Assembly (NCBI GenBank): GCA_037157565.1
Contig: JAZHRO010000039.1
Location: forward strand, 46,810,001-46,874,000
Source of the DNA: Thalassia testudinum
Taxonomy: Eukaryota > Streptophyta > Magnoliopsida > Alismatales > Hydrocharitaceae
Direction of reading: 5' to 3'
DNA length: 64,000 nucleotides
The notes below the pieces were generated by a model. It was not told where the DNA came from, searched no databases, and saw only the letters and a program-made list of their open reading frames with translations. Positions 44,601 through 56,039 of the stretch are shown here, in pieces. The position numbers and the translations under genes were made by a program. How positions within the stretch are numbered: position 1 is the stretch's first letter; every line of letters begins with the position of its first letter.

Positions 44601-46810
44601 GTTACGACCCGGTTCCCAAATCCCTACAAGACACGAGACTGGACCGACTCGACTGATCCCAAGACCCAGTTGACCAACGAGGAAGTAACCAAAAAGTAGT
44701 AAAATAAACCACATTCACCATGCAAGCAAATAACAGTAACAAAAGTACAGCAGTAAAGAAGTAAACTACTACAGTACACACCACCACAACAGTAGAAAAG
44801 TTTAAAGAGGTACAGGAATACAAAGTTTACAATAAACGAGTACAGAAGTGTAATAACTACTTACTACAACAAGAATAGAGTACAACAGAAAACTACCACT
44901 ACTGGACTCTACTGGGCCCAGCACCCTCTGCAGCCGTAGGCTCTGGCTGCTCAACACCTGGACTTGAAAAAGGTTACAAGTACAAAACGTCAACGAACGT
45001 TGAGTAGAGTGGCTACCAACTAACTAAACAGTAAAGGTGGATAAGTAGCTGTTGTTTTTCAATTTCTTTCTTTAATTGATTATTCTTTCTTTCATCACTT
45101 GGTTTATTTATCAGGTCCTTTTCTCAATCTCGAATGTTCCTCATGGGAAGCAGTCTTTTCCGAAGAGTAGAAGTAGCACGTGGTGCTCTCCTGGTAGGAA
45201 GAGTTCCCCGTGGTGGTCCTACACTCAGTCAACCACCCCAAGGTCACTGACAGACGTAACGGTGACTACAGCACGCGCGATAAACGTATGGGTAGCTACC
45301 CTGCACTAGCACGCGATTAGTCGTTTCCGTTAACGGGTGCGCCCAAAGCACAGCACGGAACCAATATAGGGCATAGCCCTTTCAGTAACAGGGGTCTAGC
45401 CCCTAAGAACCAAACAAGGGTCTCGCTTCTCCATAGTCCGCGCATCCTCGCCTGACTACCCTGGTTTGCCCAGTGGGCCTAACAAGTCGGTGTAAGGCGG
45501 CTAGCTGAACCCCGGGCCCCGTGGGGTGGCTAACTCTCTCCCTACACTAGTAGCTCACCTCGGTACTGTGTACGCGAGGGCCAGAAAGTCGGTATAAAGT
45601 GGCCAATACCCCAGGATCTAACATTTATTCCAAATATGCATTCATGTTGGTAATTAAACTAGGGGAAGCCACTCTACCAGTAAACCCAGGAGTAATGGGG
45701 GCATGATCGGTAGGTCCACGTGCCTCAGCAAACCCCAAATCTGTAACGGAATGAGGTCCTATCACAAGGATCAATCACAAGAAACCACTCAGAACAGGAT
45801 AAAAAGTATTCCAACAAGTAGAGGAACTTAAACGGAGAACACCGGAATCTTAATTGCGGAAATCGGACATTAAATGGACCCTAAATGGGTCAAAACAGTA
45901 ACTCTGATTAATATCAGACGTTTGGAACACCTTCCAGACGTCTTAAAAAGTCTAGAACCATACCTCAACTCTGCGCTACTCCTCAAATGTCCAGGGACTC
46001 TGCTGAACCGTCTGGACCTATTCTAGATGTCCGACCACCTCTCCGGACATCTGGAGGCACTTCTCGCTGTCGGGTGCCTGGCCCAGACATCTGAACTGCA
46101 TGGGATGGCGTGTCCCGCGCTTTCCCGAAGCGAATCATGCATGCGCGACACAAATCTCCTCAATATGGCACGGAACAGTGCCTCGGCGGAACGGCCTACA
46201 TAGCCAAACCTGCAAAGGGAGGTGTAGGTCGTGGGATTTACCTCTCAGTCGTCTGGGGCCTCCTCCAGACGTCGTCTATGTCATCTGGATGTAGATCCAG
46301 ACATCTAATTTTGGGAAAATCCCAGAACCAGAGATTGCCTTCGCCTTCTCACGCCCGCTCGACCGCTGCTCTGGCTGCAGCAGTGTCGGGGAGGACCTCC
46401 CCGACGCACCCCTTCGCCTTGCGCACGCTTGATCGGCCGTGAGCTCTCCAGCGAACTCCCTCACGAGCTCGCGTGCTCTCCTCTCTTCCCCTCGCTGCTC
46501 CTCTCCCCCCACGCCGCTCATGCTCGCTGCTCGCTGCCTGTTGATCTTGCTCTCGCTGGGGAAGAAGAAGGGTGGCTGAAGGTGAGGTGAACAAGGGAGA
46601 GGAGGGGGGTTTAAGTAGGCACGGGGTTAGGGTTTCATCGGTGAGAGGAGAGAGAAGAAAATGCGGCTGCATACTATCTGCGTGCAGCACGCGCGCAGAC
46701 GAGGGGACTTACACGAAAAAAATTTGATTTCCAGACATCTGGGAAGGCGCCCAGACGTTTGACCCAAGTCCCAGATGTCTTAAAGTGCTTTAACAGCACA
46801 AGTCTTAATA
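44601..46810 (-). repeat. 5' LTR of Gypsy C with internal deletion
   Basis: It starts TGTTACGACC at 44601 and ends CTTAATA at 46810, where the expected terminal CA is mutated. Compared with 36857-39599 it lacks 524 bp at 45607/45608. The inverted AGACGT repeat at 45915-45942 and promoter-proximal sequence are kept. Confidence 0.88.
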
Positions 46811-46815
46811 CCGGG

Positions 46816-48983
46816 AGAGTCCCCCGTGGTGATCCTACACCCAATCAACCACCTCAAGGTCACGGACAGACGTAACGGTGACTACGGCATGCATGATAAG
46901 TGCACGGGTAGCTACCCCGCACTGGCACGCGGTCAGTCGTTTCCGCTAACGGGTGTGCCCAAGTACAGCACGGAACAGTATAGGGCCTAGTTCTCTCAGT
47001 AACAGGGGTCTAGCCCCTAAGAACCAAACAGGGATCTCGCCCCTCCACAGTCTGCGCACCCTCGCCTGACTACCTAGTTTGCCTAGTGGGCCGAACAAGT
47101 CGGTGTAGGGTGGCTAGCTGAACCCCGGGCCCCGTGGGGTGGCTAACTCTCCCCCTACATTAGTAGCTCTCCCTGGTACCGTGTACGCGAGGGCCAAGAA
47201 GTCGGTATTGAGTGGCCAATCCTAACCCCGGGTCTCAACCCAAGGGCGGCTAGCTTCACTCTGCACTAAACACGGGACAGTTGCTCTCCTTGGTACTAGG
47301 TACTCAAGGGCCAGCTCACTTCCCCACTCACATTTCCAGATCCATTCCATTTATTTCCACGAGCTCTACTCCTAATTCCTCGTAGGGTTCATGCTCATGT
47401 TCCTCATGCCATTCCATACCAGGTTTCATCATTTCTATTTCCATTATAAGATTATACACATGAAGCTTGTATCTCTATCGTTCACATTTCCATACTTAGG
47501 TTATGCACATGTAGCTCGTATTTCTATCATTCACATTACCATTTTCAGATTATACACTTGCAACTTGTATTATATCATTTAAAGTATACAACAGGAAATT
47601 CACATGCAATTGTTAACTAGCACAGGTATCTCATATTTCACAGGCAGCTTTTGTTCATTTACAGGTAGTGGTTTACATTTCTATTTACTCATTCAAGACT
47701 GCAATTCAATCACACATACAGACATTTCAAGTATTTCTCGTCCTAGGATTCATACCACATCCTAGGGTCTAATCATTCATTCCACACATGCATTCAGGAT
47801 TATAATTTAATTAGGGGAAGCCACTCTACCAGTCAACCCAAGAGTATTGGGGGCTTGAACGGCAGGCTCACGTGCCTCAGCAAGCCCTGAACCCACAATG
47901 GAACGATATCCTATAATAAGGAACAATCACAATGGAACATCCAGAACAGTATAGAAAGCCTTCTAACAAGTAGAGGAACTCGCAAGGAAAACACCGGTAT
48001 CTTGTTTGCGTAAAATGGACATCAAACGAACCCTAAACGGGTCAAAAATAGGTTTACTGACTCAAATCAGACGTCTGGAACAACTTCCAGACGTCTTAAA
48101 AGTGTCCAGAAATGTACCTCAAGCTCTGCGCCGTCCTCAGACGTCCAGGAACTCTTATGGACCCAGTTCCAGACGTCCGACCTCCTCTCCGGATGTTTGG
48201 AAGTACTTCCAGTCGTCTGGTAAGCTTCCTAGACGTCTGAAATGAGTGGGCGGGCGTGCCCTGCGCCTTCCCAAAGTAAATCCTGCAACGCCACCACACA
48301 ATCTCCTCAAAATAGGCACGCAAAAGGATACCTGCAGAGCGGCCTGCACGGCCGTATTCGCAAAGAGAATGTATTCCTTCACAAAAGAAACTCTCCTCAG
48401 ACGTCTGGAACTGCCTTTAGACGTCCGCTCCGTCGCCTGGACGTCACTCCAGACGTCCGATTCTGGGAAAAACTCAGAACCAAAACGTTCTCCCACTCGC
48501 TCTCACCGCGTGTTGCCGCACCTCGCCCCCTCGCCTGCAGCTCCGGCTGCAGCAATATCGAGGACGACTCCCCCTCCTTGCACTCCTCTACGCGCATGCG
48601 CTGCTCCGGCCATGCACTCTCCGGTGAGCTCCTACTTGAGCTTGGGAGCACAACCCTCCTCCTCTCCTCACGCCGCTCCTCCTTGTCGCCGCTCTCGTGC
48701 TCTCTCGCTTGCGCTAGCTCTTGCGCTGGGGTAAAGAGGAAGGGAAGAAGCGGCTGGAGTGGGGAGAATGAGAGAGGAGCAAGGGGGTTTTATAAGGGCG
48801 AGGGTTAAGGTTCGCTAGAAGGGGAAAAATAAAGAGGAGGAAAAAGTGAGAGAGTACTGTCTGAACGCAGCCCGCGCACAAACGCGAGCTCGTACTTAAA
48901 ATTTCTTATTTCCAAACGTCTGACTAGACGTCTGACCGACAGTCCAGATGTCTTAAAAGGCTAAAACAACACAGATCTTAACA
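46816..48983 (-). repeat. Part of Gypsy B 3' LTR right of element C
   Basis: It continues the LTR piece 36233-36856 and ends ATCTTAACA at 48983. It contains the perfect 28-bp inverted repeat at 48069-48096 and a TATA box in minus sense (plus-strand TTTTATAAGG at about 48788-48797). Confidence 0.87.
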
Positions 48984-49821
48984 TCATAACAAGCTTAAAG
49001 GAAGCTTCGTCCCCGAAACTTGAGCTAGCTAGGGTGTGGAAAAAGAACTATATACGTATAACAAACTTAAAGAGGACCGAAGCCGGTCCGAAAAGACGTA
49101 TCCTCAAAAAACTCTGGGTACCGCTCTTGCATCTCATCCTCAGGCTCCTAAGTAGCCTCATCGTACCTCTGTCTCCTTCACAAGACCTTCACCAGGGGTA
49201 CCTGCTTCCGTCTCAAACTCCGGACGGCTCTATCTAGTATCTGCACTGGTCGCTCGAGGTAGGTTAGGTCGTCACCCACCTCGACACTCTCGTGTCTCAG
49301 AACGTGGCTGGGATCAATGACGTACTTCTTGAGGTTGGACACGTGGAACATGTCGTGCATACCAGAAAGCTGGGGAGGAAGGGCAAGCCTGTAAGCAATG
49401 GGTCCTACCCGCTCCAGGACCTCAAAAGGCCCCACAAATCTCGGCGCGAGCTTCCCTTTCACCCCAAAACGCTGCAAGCCCTTCATGGGTGAAACGCGAA
49501 TGAAGACGTGATCCCCAACCTCGAACTGCACCTCTCTGTGCTTCCAATTGGCATAACTCTTCTCTCTGCTACTGACAGTACAAAGTCGTCTGTGAATCTG
49601 CTCTACCACCTCCTACTCTGGCCGGATCAGCCGGGGGCCAACATCCCACTTGGTCCCCACCTCAACCCAACTCAAGGGCACAGTACACCTCCATCCGTAT
49701 AGAGCCTCGTATGGTGCCATGCCAATACTCAAGTGATAGCTGTTATTATATGCAAACTCTTCTAGGGGTAAGTGCTCCTCCCAAGAACCCCTCCAGTCTA
49801 GTATGCAGGCGCGCAAAAGGC
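48984..49821 (-). pseudogene. Gypsy B integrase C-terminal half
   Basis: Frames 49825-49613 (EHLPLEEFAYNNSYHLSI) and 49609-49178 (EQIHRRLCTVSSREKSYA, KGLQRFGVKGKLAPRFVGPF and FHVSNLKKYVIDPSHVL) are the integrase end. The segment 49178 onward (DLTYLERPVQILDRAVRSLR) is cleaner than in C and leads into the region where Del/Tekay elements have a chromodomain. A stop follows VPLVKVL. The piece is cut at 49821. Confidence 0.85.
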
Positions 49822-49840
49822 GCAAACTCTTCTAGGGGTA
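49822..49840. repeat. 19-bp repeat at the junction of elements B and A
   Basis: The 19 bases at 49822-49840 (GCAAACTCTTC…GGGGTA) are identical to 49752-49770 in element B. They join B's minus-oriented integrase to A's plus-oriented 3' interior. Templated filler of this kind is typical of end-joining repair. Confidence 0.85.
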
Positions 49841-49909
49841 GTGTCTGTAACTTTCTCCACACCCTACTTGGCTCAAGTTTCGGGGACGAAACTTCTCTTA
49901 AGTTTGTTA

Positions 49910-52907
49910 TGTTAAAATGACCCGTTGCCTTTTTGGGTTGTTTAAGACGTCTGGATGAACCGTCAGACGTCTGTCTAGACGTCTGGATGGAGGGTCGGAC
50001 GTCTGAAAGTAGAAGCATCGTACCTTGCTTTCTTTTTCGTGCGCGCGCTGCACGCATATCCCCCTCTCTCCTCACCCTAAACCCTAACCCTTTACCTATT
50101 TAAACCCCCACTCCCCCCACGCCACTCTCTTCATCTCCACCGACCACCACCTTCATCCTTCCCTCCAGCCGGTCGCCACCTTCCTTCCAGCCACTAGCGA
50201 GGCCTGTGGAGAGGAAGAAGAGAGAGAGAGAGGGACAGGACGCGGAGGATGAGAGAGGAGCTCGAAAGGAGGAGCTCGGAGGAGGAGGAGGAGAGGGGAG
50301 CTCGAAAGGAGGAGCTCAAAGGAGCTTGTGTGTGAGGAGGGGAGCTCGCGAAGGTAGGCTTCGTGGCCTCCTAAAACTGCCGGCGTAGCAGCTGTGGGCA
50401 ACGCGGAGGGGTTTTGCGCAGAGAAGAAAGCTCGTGGAAGTTCTGAGTACTGGATATTTTCCAGTATCAGACGTCTGGAGCACACCCCAGATGTCTGGAA
50501 TGGCAGAAGGACGTCCGGAGTTGAGGCCGGACGTCTGAAAGCACGCACAATGCTAAGGTACATGCTTTTGTGAGGTTTACGGCCATGTAGGCCTCACCGC
50601 AGAGATTTGTCTAGCCCTTTTGAGGTCCGCACGGACGTACACAGGGAGCAGGGCGTTGGAAAGGCGCGGGGTGCGCCCTTCAAGGTGCTTTTAGATGTCT
50701 AGACACGTCGTCAGACGTCTGACCGTACCTCCAGACGACCGAAAGGAGATTTGGACGTCTGAAACTCATCTCAGACGGTCGTGGAAGGGTACGGACGTAT
50801 GAGGTAGCTGCAGGAAACCAAGGGTAAGTATTGACGTCTTTTAAGATGTTTAGGACTAGACCCAGACATCTAATTTTGGACAGTGTGAGTGTTTTTGGCC
50901 CGTTTTGGACTCGTCTGATGGTCCCAAACGGAATCGAATTTTTGCAAACAAACCACCATTGTTTTTCGTTTGAGTCTCTATACGAGTTAATGTCACTTGT
51001 ATACAGTTTTGGACTCGTCTGATGTGGTTGGTTAATTGAATAGGTCTCCAGCTAGTCGAGTATGCGGGAGCTGCAGAGGCGACGGGATCTGTGTAGCTGC
51101 AGAAAACCCAGGGTAAGTATTGACGTCTTTTAAGACGTTTAGGACTAGACCCAGACGTCTAATTTTGGACAGTGTGAGTGTTTTTGGCCCATTTTGGACT
51201 CATCTGATGGGCCCAAACGAAATCAAATTTTTGCAAACGAACCACCATTGTTTTTCGTTTGAGTCTCTCTACGAATTAATGTCACTTGTATACAGTTTTG
51301 GGCTCATCTGATGCAGTTGGTTAATTGTATAGGTCTCCAGTTAGTCGAGTATGCGGGAGCCGCAGAGGTGACGGGATCTGTGATCCGAGCCCCCATTCCT
51401 CCCATGTTTGCCGGTAGAATGGTTTACATTAATATTAAGATTTGAATAAATGAACTGCATGTTTAGAATAACTTGAATGAACCCTAGGGCAGGAACGGAT
51501 GAGTGTGGTTTGAACTATACTGTATACTTGAGATACATGCAGAACCCTAGGGCAAGAACAAGTGAGTATGATTGAGCTACACTGTTTACTTAAAATGCGT
51601 GTACAACTTTAAATACTAGCAAATGTATTGGTTATTTTAATGTGATGCCTTGTCAGTTGAAAAATCATGAGTTGCCTATTTTAAGAATGGAACCGGTAAT
51701 GTAAATAGAAAAATCTGAAAAACTGGAATATGAAACGAAAGAAATATCAGCATGAACCCTACAGGGAATTAGGAGGAGAGCTCCTGTTGACGAGAAGTGA
51801 GTTGGCCCTTGTGTACGTAGTACCAAGGAGAGCCACTATCCCTTTGGTGTAGAGGGGTACTAGCCACCCGTTGGGTTGAGCCCCGAGGTTAGGCCTAGAT
51901 ACTCTACACCGACTCTGTTTGGCCCTCGTGTACATGGTACCGAGGTAAGCTACTTAGTGTAGGGAGGGAGCTAGCCACCCAAGGGGGCCCAAAGTTAGGA
52001 TTAGCCGCTTTACACCGACTCTTGCTAGGCCCATTGGGCAAACCGAGATAGTCGGCTGAGGGTACGCGGACTGTGGAGAGGCGAGACCCCTGTTCTAAGA
52101 GGGCAAGGCCTTGTACTATTCCGTGTTGTACCTTTAGGCGTACCTGTTAGCGGAAACGACTGACCGCGTGCCAATACGGGATAGCTACCCGCACGCTTAT
52201 CTCACGTGCCGTAGTCATCGCTACGTCATGACCGTGACCTCGGGGTGGTTGACTGGATGTAGGACTACCGCGGGGGACTCTCCCATCCAGGAGAGCACCA
52301 CGAGTACCTCCTACATTATGGAAAAGACTGCAATCAAGATCGTTCTCGTGTGGAACAGGCTAGATCGAGAAATGATTTAAGTGAATAAATGAACAACAAA
52401 TTAGAAGTACTTGGTTAAACTAAATGAAAATGGATAATTACTTAATTGCATTACTTGTCTTAATTACATGTAATTAGCTAAATTACTACTCTACTCAGTG
52501 TTCGCTGACTCCGGAAATTTTATAACCTTATTCAGGTCAAGGAGTTGAGCAGCTAGCACCATCGGTTGCAAAGGAAGCTGGGCCCAGTCGAGCCCAGCCT
52601 TAGCTACGTTTTCTTACTGCTATCCTAGCTTCTGTTGTAGTAGTGAGTATTTTGTTCCATGCAATACTGTTTCAGTTACTTTTTCGCTGTACTTTTCTCT
52701 GTCATAGTTGTGATGGCGTGTAATATTGATAGACTTTTCCCTTTGTTTCTTTTACTGTCTCTTGTTTCTTATTGTTTAGTTACATTACATATGTGGATGT
52801 AAATTATTTACTGCTTTTGGTTATTTCTCGTTGGATAACTAGGTCTTGGAATTAGTTGAGGCGAGCCAATCTCGGGTCCTGTAGGAATCTGGGATCAGGT
52901 CATAACA
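49910..52907 (+). repeat. 3' LTR of Gypsy A (3.0 kb) with a 289-bp tandem duplication
   Basis: It runs from TGTTAAAATG to GGTCATAACA and is followed by TGGAG. Palindromes cluster at 49945-50005 and 50467-50890. Two tandem copies with period 289 bp (about 50810-51098 and 51099-51387) account for its extra length over the 5' LTR. They also explain two near-identical 63-codon frames that are not genes. Confidence 0.88.
50074..50104 (+). promoter_or_regulatory. Telo-box and TATA-like box of the Gypsy A 3' LTR
   Basis: ACCCTAAACCCTAACCC at 50074-50090 precedes CTATTTAAA at 50096-50104, as in the 5' LTR. A promoter in a 3' LTR could drive outward transcription toward the LINE and 53 kb. Confidence 0.55.
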
Positions 52908-52912
52908 TGGAG

Positions 52913-53741
52913 GGATGATTGGATGGTTCAAGGAAACCTCAGTGTTCGGTTCCCGAGGCTCTTTACGATGGCTACAAACAGAGATGTGAAGGTGGCAAAT
53001 TGCTAGGATGGCAATTAATGCCTAACTTTTTTGGGAAACCTTTGGGATCAACGAATCTAGGATTTATAATTGTTACTTCAGGAGCTGGATGGATTTCATT
53101 CGGAGGGGGGTCAAGATGCTTCCCTTTGGGATGGTGGTGATTTCTCCATTAAACTGGCACACACAAGGCTGAGGATGAGGGAAACTTTGTTAAACATTGA
53201 TTTCATTAGATATTGTAGACGAATTTGGGCAGTAAAGTATCCTCTGAAAATAAAAATTTGTGCACGTTTACTTAGAAGAGGGTGACTGATTACAAGGGTG
53301 TGGAGAGCTACATGGACACCAAATGCAGAGAAGCAATGCTTACTTTGCAATATGGCTGATGAGGATATAAATAATTTGTTTTTTGGTTGCTCCCTCTCCT
53401 CAAAGGTATAAAGACAATTACAATTTAGGTGGATGTTGCATGCCAACAAAGAAGAATTTTGGGAGTCTTTCAGGAGAGGAAGCCAAAGCATGAGACAAAA
53501 TGCATTCAAATCAAAAAGGGAGAAAGCCAAGGTCTTGGCCGTGCTCCGAGTCATTTGGCTAGAAATAAACACAGCAATAGTTAAGAGTAGCATCCTTGTT
53601 TTGAAAATTTTATTGTTAACATTTCACCTTTAATTCGTTTTTAGGAAACATACTTGTAATTTAGCTACTTTTTTTGGCTCCTTGATTAATAAATTTAGAT
53701 GATTATCACCTAAATAACCATCTTTACACCTTTCAAAAAAA
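52913..53741 (+). mobile_element. L1-type LINE, right part (zf-RVT region and 3' end), continuation of 31060-32263
   Basis: Immediately after the second TGGAG (52908-52912) the sequence reads DDWMVQGNLSVRFPRLF. This is the plant LINE block that should follow the VFYFW read just before 32264. Then come the zf-RVT-like part (about 53140-53400, IWAVKYPLKIKICARLL and KQCLLCN…ED) and the C-terminal tail. A short A-run at 53734-53741 is the probable 3' end. Confidence 0.85.
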
Positions 53742-55990
53742 ATCAAAGACGTCGTAATAAAAACTTCCCTTTCACCTACTGCCCTAAAATGCACAATCCT
53801 CTGCTATACTTCCTCTGCTATAGAACTGCATGGTGTTGCAACTTGAATCCAACAAGAAGGGCAAGGGAGGATTAGTTTCCGTTTCGCTTTCCTGGAAATG
53901 CATATCCTCTTATATGTTCATAAAAAAAAAAGAACTTGTTTTATACTCCCATTCATCGCTACATCCAAAATGTAATCCTCACCCGTCCTCCCAGTTTTTA
54001 ACAGGAAAGAGACAAAGATTCCGCTCTTGCCTATCCAGTAAATATAGATGTCGCATGGTGCCCCCACCACCCCCCCCCTCCCCCGGCCAATCGACAAATA
54101 TTCCCGAAGTCCCTACATGGCAACAAGCGATCCCTTGTCGATACGATCACAATAGAGCCAAATGGCTAGAGAGCTCTTTGCTTACTTTCCCTTACATCAT
54201 GAAAAAGACAACATAACATCTCAACAAGATTCACCACCAAATCTATCTAATACAGACAATGGTACATTAATCTATGTGATCTTTCCTTTTTTTAGTGAAG
54301 GAGACCCAAAAGCAGCATGGGCCGCCGCTGTCCTTGTCAAAATGAGCTTTGGTTAGAGCTCATGTACCCAAAATGAGCTGTGGGTCCATATCACTTGCAA
54401 ATCAATATGCAGCTCAAGAAATCAGAATCAAACCACTGTGAATCAACTGAGCTAATATGTTTCTTGTGTTCTTTTGCTTGTGACCCACTCTAGGACTGAT
54501 CTGATCTGGAAATTGATAAAAATAAAGGCTCAAATTGATTCCACTATTGAAAAGTGATTCCGGGTTTCTCAATTACAAGGTTTCCCAGTTCTCTCTCTCC
54601 TCACCTCAGAGTGATTGGCATCGGTTTTAGAACCATCACTTCTCTCTCTCTCAAAAAAAAAAAAAAAGAACCATCACATGTAATCCAACTTAACCAGCAC
54701 CCAGAGTCAATCTATGTATAATCCAACTTCCCATCCTCTTCATCCTACCATGATCTGCCTCCAAGCTAAAAACTGTCCGAATTGAGAATATGAATCTCCA
54801 GGAAACCAAATCCCCAATTTACATCAGATCTGCACACCCAATAACTCTACACATCGCGCAATCACAGATGCAATACTGACCGACAATGCAATCCTCATGG
54901 ATCTACGATCAAGCACTTCACAACTAGATTAGCCAGATAAATCTACAACCAAAATCCAACCAGCATTGTTCCCAATACCATAACTTCCTGACGCACCTCC
55001 TTCCATCCAACCCACCACCCAAAACGCACCAAGACCAGATCTTGACGATGACCCAACTCCTCCTATCCCACCATAAGCACACCAAAACAAAAGGTTATTA
55101 AGGTACCCAAACTCCCAGATACAACTAATTTATCAAACAAATGACGATAAATTAAAGAATAACTACCAAATCACACAATCAACTCCTAAGTGTTACTCCA
55201 AAAATTAGGAGAGGAAGCTACGGAGGATGCTACACAAAACCTTGGGAAGAAAACGAGAGAAAGTGAGTAGAATGCAAACAAACAACCCAGTATTCAACGT
55301 ACAACCAAGATTGGTGAACCAAAATCAGTACATTAAGATATAGGTCACCACATAGTGGGTACCTGAGGGCTGGATACCAATACTAAATTGCAAATGCAAC
55401 TGTAGACAGCCATCGACTCCTCGAAATCTTCTCTCAGTAGCAAGACTTTCAAGAAGATGGGCAACAGTTGAGGACGAGGAATCAGGATTATACAACTGAA
55501 CCCTACATCTTGTACATGGAGTTGAAATAGCTGAAAGAACAGCGAGAATTCCATGCACAAGTGAAAAACTGTATTTCAGCTTCGTGTTCATCCTTTGGGG
55601 CAAATAACGTAGCAATAACTCCTCTGTCCAATAGGTATGCCACCATTCCATTGAGTTGACGAGCTGTATTATCCTCTGGGTATTGCAGAGTCGTCCAAGC
55701 TGCCATCAAGGAAAATATGAAATTAGTTAATAACACCAACTACGTGTATGTAACCCTTTCCTACTAGCCAAGCCTTGAGACAATCGAGAACACAATCGAG
55801 TAGGTGATGTACAATGGATAGCCATTTAGAAGCAAAACAATGTCTGCATCTGTAAGATTGATAGCAAGGCTGAAAAGGACCAAAACACTTTCAAATGGAT
55901 GGGAAGCGAGAAAAAATGATAGCAAAAGAATGTTGAATACTTTGAACCGCACTGTCAATTTCAAGGTCATTATGAAAATTGTGAGCGCAA
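53742..55990. other. Unassigned region; no gene supported
   Basis: It contains short CT and A runs (54641-54667) and a C-rich tract (54061-54083). The minus frames 55325-55970 have no domain I recognise. They could be 3' exons or 3' UTR of the minus-strand gene beginning at 57.6 kb, but no splice model was supported. Confidence 0.3.
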
Positions 55991-56039
55991 CAAAAAGCAG
56001 AGGATGAAGATACAGACATTATACATACATAGACGATTT

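Larger units (their letters stand above)
36857..46810 (-). mobile_element. Gypsy element C (Del/Tekay-like chromovirus type), 9.95 kb, innermost
   Basis: 3' LTR 36857-39599 (2743 bp), interior 39600-44600, 5' LTR 44601-46810 (2210 bp, with a 524-bp deletion). The primer-binding site is at 44586-44597 (minus sense TGGTATCAGAGC). Minus-strand order is gag, protease, RT, RNase H, integrase, which is the Ty3/Gypsy order. The integrase end has the HMSNFRKYV / DLTYPERPV block seen in Del/Tekay chromoviruses, whose LTRs are often long. All frames are interrupted. LTRs differ by roughly a tenth in the first 170 bp by eye, mostly transitions, so the insertion is not recent. Confidence 0.92.
36233..49821 (-). 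mobile_element. Gypsy element B (minus strand), truncated, split by element C
   Basis: Its 3' LTR is 36233-36856 joined to 46816-48983 (about 2.79 kb without the extra duplication copy). Next come about 840 bp of interior with the integrase C-terminal half (48984-49821). The 5' LTR, gag and most of pol are missing. The join to element A at 49822-49840 is a 19-bp repeat of 49752-49770. The LTR begins TGTTACGACC at 36233, directly against A's gag. Confidence 0.85.
32269..52907 (+). mobile_element. Gypsy element A (plus strand), outer shell of the nest
   Basis: 5' LTR 32269-34950, primer-binding site 34954-34965 (TGGTATCAGAGC, initiator tRNA-Met), and gag from 35138, truncated at 36232 by element B. 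The pol region is missing. Only about 70 bp of the 3' interior (49841-49909, with TTTCGGGGACGAAAC) precede the 3' LTR 49910-52907. The target duplication is TGGAG. LTRs begin TG and end TAACA. The two LTRs are similar but clearly diverged. The loss of pol together with B's missing right side points to a later deletion that joined A and B. Confidence 0.88.

Noticed and set aside
48242..48808. 188-codon plus frame
   Set aside because: It lies wholly inside the Gypsy B LTR on the strand opposite to the element, with composition explained by the leader and palindromes.
50831..51311. Two near-identical 63-codon frames
   Set aside because: They are the two copies of the 289-bp LTR duplication and have no homologue in the other LTRs beyond the repeat.
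53830..54216. 128-codon plus frame as a gene
   Set aside because: It has no family resemblance, runs across a C-rich tract and has no splice or promoter context.
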